Part shown: positions 33,331 through 36,259 of the stretch, piece by piece
Numbering within the stretch: position 1 is the first letter of the stretch
Layout: each line of letters starts with the position of its first letter
DNA from: a bacterium D16-51
GTDB taxonomy: Bacteria; Bacillota; Clostridia; Lachnospirales; Lachnospiraceae
Length of the DNA stretch: 36,259 nt
Direction of reading: 5' to 3'
NCBI GenBank assembly: GCA_003612285.1
Contig: RAYE01000056.1
Coordinates: forward strand, 1 to 36,259
The notes under the pieces: generated by a model
What the model saw: only the letters and a program-made list of their open reading frames with translations
The model's database searches: none
What the model was told of the DNA's origin: nothing
Translations under genes and position numbers: made by a program

Positions 33331-34218
33331 ATGAAAATATTATTTATTGGATGCGTTGAAAGCTCTTACAGATTGCTTTTAGCTTTATTAGAAAATGGAA
33401 ATTGTGTTACAGGAGTCATAACGAAGAGGGAATCTGAGTTTAATAGTGATTTTTATGATTTAGCTCCATTGTGTAATAAGTATAATATTGAGGTGTTGTA
33501 TACAAAAAATATTAACGATAATGATAGTATTCATTTTATAAAAAAACAAAGTCCTGATATAGGATTTTGTTTTGGATGGTCGCAACTTATAAAGGAAGAG
33601 GTGATTGATATTTTCCCTAAGGGGATTGTTGGATTTCATCCGGCTCAATTGCCAAATAACAAAGGGCGTCATCCTTTGATTTGGGCTTTAGTTTTAGGCT
33701 TAGAAGAAACTGCTTCTACTTTTTTTATGTTAGATTCTGGAGCAGATACAGGAGCAATTATTTCACAAGCTGTTGTGCCAATTTCTTATGATGATGATGC
33801 TACATCTTTATACAATAAGATAATGGATGTAGCAGTTAAACAGGAATTACAGTTTGTAAAAGAATTGGAGGACGATACAGTTAATTATATCGTGCAATCT
33901 TCAGTAAAAGGAAATTCATGGAGAAAAAGGAATAGAAAAGATGGCATAATTGATTGGCGGATGTCCTCATATGCAATTTATAATTTAGTGAGAGGATTGA
34001 CACATCCATATGTGGGAGCTGCTTTTGAGTATCAGGGGAAGGAGTATAAAGTTTGGAAAGCGAAAGAGATAGTGTGTTCTGATGACATGGGAAATATTGA
34101 ACCGGGAAAGGTAATAAAAATAAATAGGGATGGAACTATTGATATAAAAGTTTATGACAATGTAGTTCGTTTAATTGATTTTGATACAATACTTGTTAAG
34201 GAAGGGGATTATTTGTAA
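33331..34218 (+). CDS. Formyltransferase-fold sugar-modifying enzyme
   Basis: This 295-residue protein belongs to the N10-formyl-tetrahydrofolate-dependent formyltransferase family. It has a Rossmann start (MKILFIGCVESSYRLLLALLEN) and the catalytic segment VGFHPAQLPNNKGRHPLIWAL, then MLDSGADTGAII. From about 200 there is a methionyl-tRNA-formyltransferase-like C-terminal barrel. Relative to E. coli Fmt (N106, H108, D144) the equivalents are Gly101, His103 and Asp139, so spacing is exact but the Asn is replaced. It lies in the nonulosonate block, so a role in N-formylation of an amino sugar is far more likely than tRNA modification. The next gene overlaps it by one base (TAATG), so both are coupled. 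Confidence 0.8.
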   Translation: MKILFIGCVESSYRLLLALLENGNCVTGVITKRESEFNSDFYDLAPLCNKYNIEVLYTKNINDNDSIHFIKKQSPDIGFCFGWSQLIKEEVIDIFPKGIVGFHPAQLPNNKGRHPLIWALVLGLEETASTFFMLDSGADTGAIISQAVVPISYDDDATSLYNKIMDVAVKQELQFVKELEDDTVNYIVQSSVKGNSWRKRNRKDGIIDWRMSSYAIYNLVRGLTHPYVGAAFEYQGKEYKVWKAKEIVCSDDMGNIEPGKVIKINRDGTIDIKVYDNVVRLIDFDTILVKEGDYL

Positions 34219-34877
34219 TGAAGTTGCTAGTGGTTTCTCCGCATCCCGATGATGAGACATTAGGGGCAGGCGGCACAATATTAAAATATAAGAGGGAAGG
34301 GCATCAGGTATACTGGCTTAATATAACAGATGCAACATCTGAATTGGGATATTCTACTGATTTTATAAGGCATCGAGAATTTCAAATTACTCAGATTAAC
34401 AATTTTTATAGTTTTGATGGTTTTTATAATTTGAAACTTCCTCCAACAAAGTTATCTGCATTAGCGGAACATGAAGTGATATCAAAGATTTTCAAAGTAT
34501 TTGATGAAGTGCGGCCTGAGTGGATTATTATACCTGGAAGATATGATGCCCATTCTGACCATATAGTAGTTTTTGATTGTTGCATGGCTTGTACAAAAGT
34601 TTTCCGTGCACCATACTTAAAAACAATTCTTACTATGGAAATTCTTTCTGAAACTGATTTTGGATATCGAGAGGAGAAATTTAGTCCCAATTTATTTATT
34701 GATATAACAAATGAAATGGATAGAAAATTAGATGCTATGTCGATTTATGATACAGAAATAGAAGAGCCGCCTTTTCCAAGAAATGCAAATAATATTAAAG
34801 CATTGGCATTGAATAGAGGGGGACAGAGCGGGTGTATGTATGCAGAAGCTTTTAGTATTGTAAAAATGATAAAATGA
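34218..34877 (+). CDS. PIG-L/LmbE-family N-deacetylase
   Basis: This 219-residue protein has the two zinc-binding motifs of the LmbE family: HPDDE at residues 9-13 (SPHPDDETLGAGG, general base Asp included) and HSDH at 112-115 (RYDAHSDH). It should remove an N-acyl group from a sugar, as in MshB or BshB. It overlaps the formyltransferase by one base (TAATG) and is followed by the CMP-nonulosonate synthetase. This suggests that it frees an amino group of the nonulosonate or of a pathway intermediate for formylation. The exact substrate (free nonulosonate, CMP-nonulosonate or precursor) cannot be told from the sequence. Confidence 0.85.
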   Translation: MKLLVVSPHPDDETLGAGGTILKYKREGHQVYWLNITDATSELGYSTDFIRHREFQITQINNFYSFDGFYNLKLPPTKLSALAEHEVISKIFKVFDEVRPEWIIIPGRYDAHSDHIVVFDCCMACTKVFRAPYLKTILTMEILSETDFGYREEKFSPNLFIDITNEMDRKLDAMSIYDTEIEEPPFPRNANNIKALALNRGGQSGCMYAEAFSIVKMIK

Positions 34878-34952
34878 TTTAGTATGGGGTAACATTTTTG
34901 TTATAGCATATATGAAAATCTATTTGACCTAAAGAAAAGAAATGGGGGAATT

Positions 34953-35681
34953 ATGCAGAAATTAAAAAGTTTAGCGGTTATTCCGGCAAGAAGCGGCTCA
35001 AAAGGGTTATATGATAAAAATATTAAATTGTTAAATGGAAAGCCTTTGTTGGCTTACACAATTGACGCTGCATTAAATTCGGGCATTTTTGACAGAGTCA
35101 TGGTATCTACAGATTCAGAGGCATATGCAGGTATCGCAAAAAAATATGGTGCAGAAGTCCCTTTTTTACGTAGTGAAGAGAATTCAGCTGATATGGTTTC
35201 TTCATGGGATGTTGTGAAGGAAGTTTTGCGAAGATATTTAGAAGAGTTTAAAATACAGTTTTCGGACATTTGCCTTCTACAGCCAACATCTCCGCTGAGG
35301 ACAGGAAAGGATATTATTGATGGCTATAGCTTGTATAGGCAAAAAAATGCTGGGGCGGTTACATCTGTTTGTGAATGTGAACATCCACCAGCATGGTCTA
35401 TGGTATTGCCAGAGGATGGTTCTTTAAAGGAATTTCGGAAGAATTTAATTAGCATGCCACGTCAGGGATATGAAAAATATTATAGATTAAATGGCGCATT
35501 TTATATTCGGGGAGTGTCATATGAAGATGGGATAAAAATTATAGATAATCGGGAATTTGCTTGTGTTATGGAAAGGAATCATAGCGTGGATATTGATACA
35601 ATAGAAGATTTTGAATATGCAGAGTTTTTGATTGATAATAAGAAAGTGGACGAAGGTATTTATAGTATTAAGGGATATTAG
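34953..35681 (+). CDS. legF: CMP-legionaminate synthetase (NeuA/LegF family)
   Basis: This 242-residue cytidylyltransferase carries LAVIPARSGSKGLYDKNIKLLNGKPLLAYTID (CTP-binding signature near 8-40), VMVSTDSEAYAGIA, LLQPTSPLRTGKDI and RLNGAFYIRG, as in NeuA, PseF and LegF. It joins CTP and the nonulosonate to CMP-nonulosonate, the donor for the transferase. ATG 34953 follows AATGGGGGAATT. It is the last recognisable gene of the operon. Its size (about 240 residues) fits the short LegF/PseF-type rather than the bifunctional NeuA forms. Confidence 0.88.
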   Translation: MQKLKSLAVIPARSGSKGLYDKNIKLLNGKPLLAYTIDAALNSGIFDRVMVSTDSEAYAGIAKKYGAEVPFLRSEENSADMVSSWDVVKEVLRRYLEEFKIQFSDICLLQPTSPLRTGKDIIDGYSLYRQKNAGAVTSVCECEHPPAWSMVLPEDGSLKEFRKNLISMPRQGYEKYYRLNGAFYIRGVSYEDGIKIIDNREFACVMERNHSVDIDTIEDFEYAEFLIDNKKVDEGIYSIKGY

Positions 35682-35832
35682 TGTATATATAGTGTCCTTT
35701 TGGAAACTTTCAACCTTTTGTTCTTTTGACTTTCCCCATTTTTTGAAACCCAATTACCCCAAAGCCCCTATGCCAAAGTATTGAGCTAATGTAAGCTGTT
35801 TGTGACTGCTTTTTTTCAGGAGGAACCCTTTT

Positions 35833-35870
35833 ATGCCGGAGCGTGGTCCTTCAAGAACACGCTCCGGCAT
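35833..35870. terminator. 13-bp perfect GC-rich hairpin behind the operon
   Basis: ATGCCGGAGCGTG (35833-35845) pairs exactly with CACGCTCCGGCAT (35858-35870) around a 12-nt loop. It lacks a T-run, so it may be a weak or factor-assisted terminator, or an inserted palindrome. The stop codon of the transposase fragment on the minus strand lies inside its loop. The stretch 35682-35832 contains no gene. Confidence 0.5.
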
Positions 35871-36190
35871 ATCCCAATGCATAAAAAATGAATTTTGGTA
35901 TGTCATAAATTCTTTTAGAACATTCCATTAATTCCATCATAAATATAGTGTCATCTTTCTCTGAACTTATAATGCCAATATATCCTGCTGTAAGAGTTGC
36001 AAACATGTTTAAGTTACGGATGGACTGTAATGGCATCACCCTTAAATCCTCCAGTTCAAACTGCTGCTTTTTAAACTTGAAATATTCCTCTATCCTCCCC
36101 ACGCATTAAATAAACTTTTGCTGCGGTTAAACACAGTTTTTTCTTTTCTGTGATTTCTAGATTTGTCAACAGTAACATCGGCTGTGCCCA
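35851..36190 (-). pseudogene. IS4-type transposase, C-terminal fragment with frameshift
   Basis: Read on the minus strand, about 36190-36110 encodes LLLTNLEITEKKKLCLTAAKVYLMR. The adjacent frame then continues GRIEEYFKFKKQQFELEDLRV followed by MPLQSIRNLNMFATLTAGYIGI. Together they match the 'YlxRWxIEeyFrfkKq.f.le..rv.....i.n...l' end of IS4-like transposases. A frameshift occurs at about 36100, where the run TGGGGAGGATAGAGG should read RW.IEE. The 3' end runs into the palindrome at 35833-35870 before a normal terminus, so the gene is broken at both ends. No matching terminal inverted repeat is visible in the window. Confidence 0.7.
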
Positions 36191-36259
36191 GGGCAAAAGC
36201 ATTTACTTTTTTGTAAAAAAGAAGTAAATTAGAAGTATGAAAACGAAAATTCAAACCTT

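Noticed and set aside
26947-35681. Sialic acid or pseudaminic acid pathway instead of legionaminic acid
   Set aside because: Plain sialic acid would not need a dehydratase/aminotransferase pair. Pseudaminic acid would need a PseG-type nucleotidase, but a NeuC-type epimerase is found. Other nonulosonate isomers cannot be fully excluded.

Overview
The window most likely comes from an AT-rich gut Firmicute of the Lachnospiraceae type. This rests on low GC, strong AGGAGG-type ribosome binding sites, DUF1703-type AAA-ATPase/nuclease genes in more than one copy, PTDAPS-type linkers in a surface protein, and numerous small palindromic repeats. The genus cannot be fixed from the sequence alone.

Bases 1 to about 5200 are a decaying accessory region. 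An AAA-ATPase/PD-(D/E)XK gene enters from the left edge. It is followed by an IS5-like transposase remnant, two nearly identical XRE-type regulators in opposite orientation, a MITE-like element whose ends match those of the IS5 remnant, and a second, wrecked AAA-ATPase copy with two frameshifts and a clean in-frame deletion. A small lipoprotein gene follows. Bases 5508-8402 hold the 3' part of a large Ig-like surface protein gene on the minus strand. Its signal peptide and start codon are missing. The break faces a roughly 650 bp non-coding stretch with short iterated repeats and a lone tyrosine recombinase (9054-10148). The next intergenic region contains a terminator and two long palindromic repeats.

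From 10536 to 35681 the window is a surface-polysaccharide locus. An O-antigen-ligase-like protein is encoded leftward. A candidate promoter near 12746 and a roughly 225-nt leader precede about 20 genes read rightward. These begin with a Wzz-like chain-length protein carrying a BY-kinase-like tail, then a membrane-bound 4,6-dehydratase, a methyltransferase, an aminotransferase and an initiating sugar transferase; together these resemble an EpsC/EpsN/EpsL (bacillosamine-type) module. A very AT-rich core follows, with two glycosyltransferases, Wzy, Wzx, a surface-carbohydrate protein and an asparagine-synthase-like enzyme.

The last third is a legionaminic-acid-type nonulosonate pathway in the order LegB, LegC, PtmE-like guanylyltransferase with CBS domains, NeuD/LegH-like acyltransferase, LegI, LegG, formyltransferase, PIG-L deacetylase and LegF. 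The formyltransferase/deacetylase pair between LegG and LegF, with translationally coupled genes, suggests that the N-acyl group of the nonulosonate (or a precursor) is swapped, giving a formylated sugar. The AsnB-like protein may add an amide or amino acid. The locus therefore probably builds a capsule, exopolysaccharide or cell-surface glycan containing a modified legionaminic acid. The right edge carries a broken IS4-type transposase remnant.
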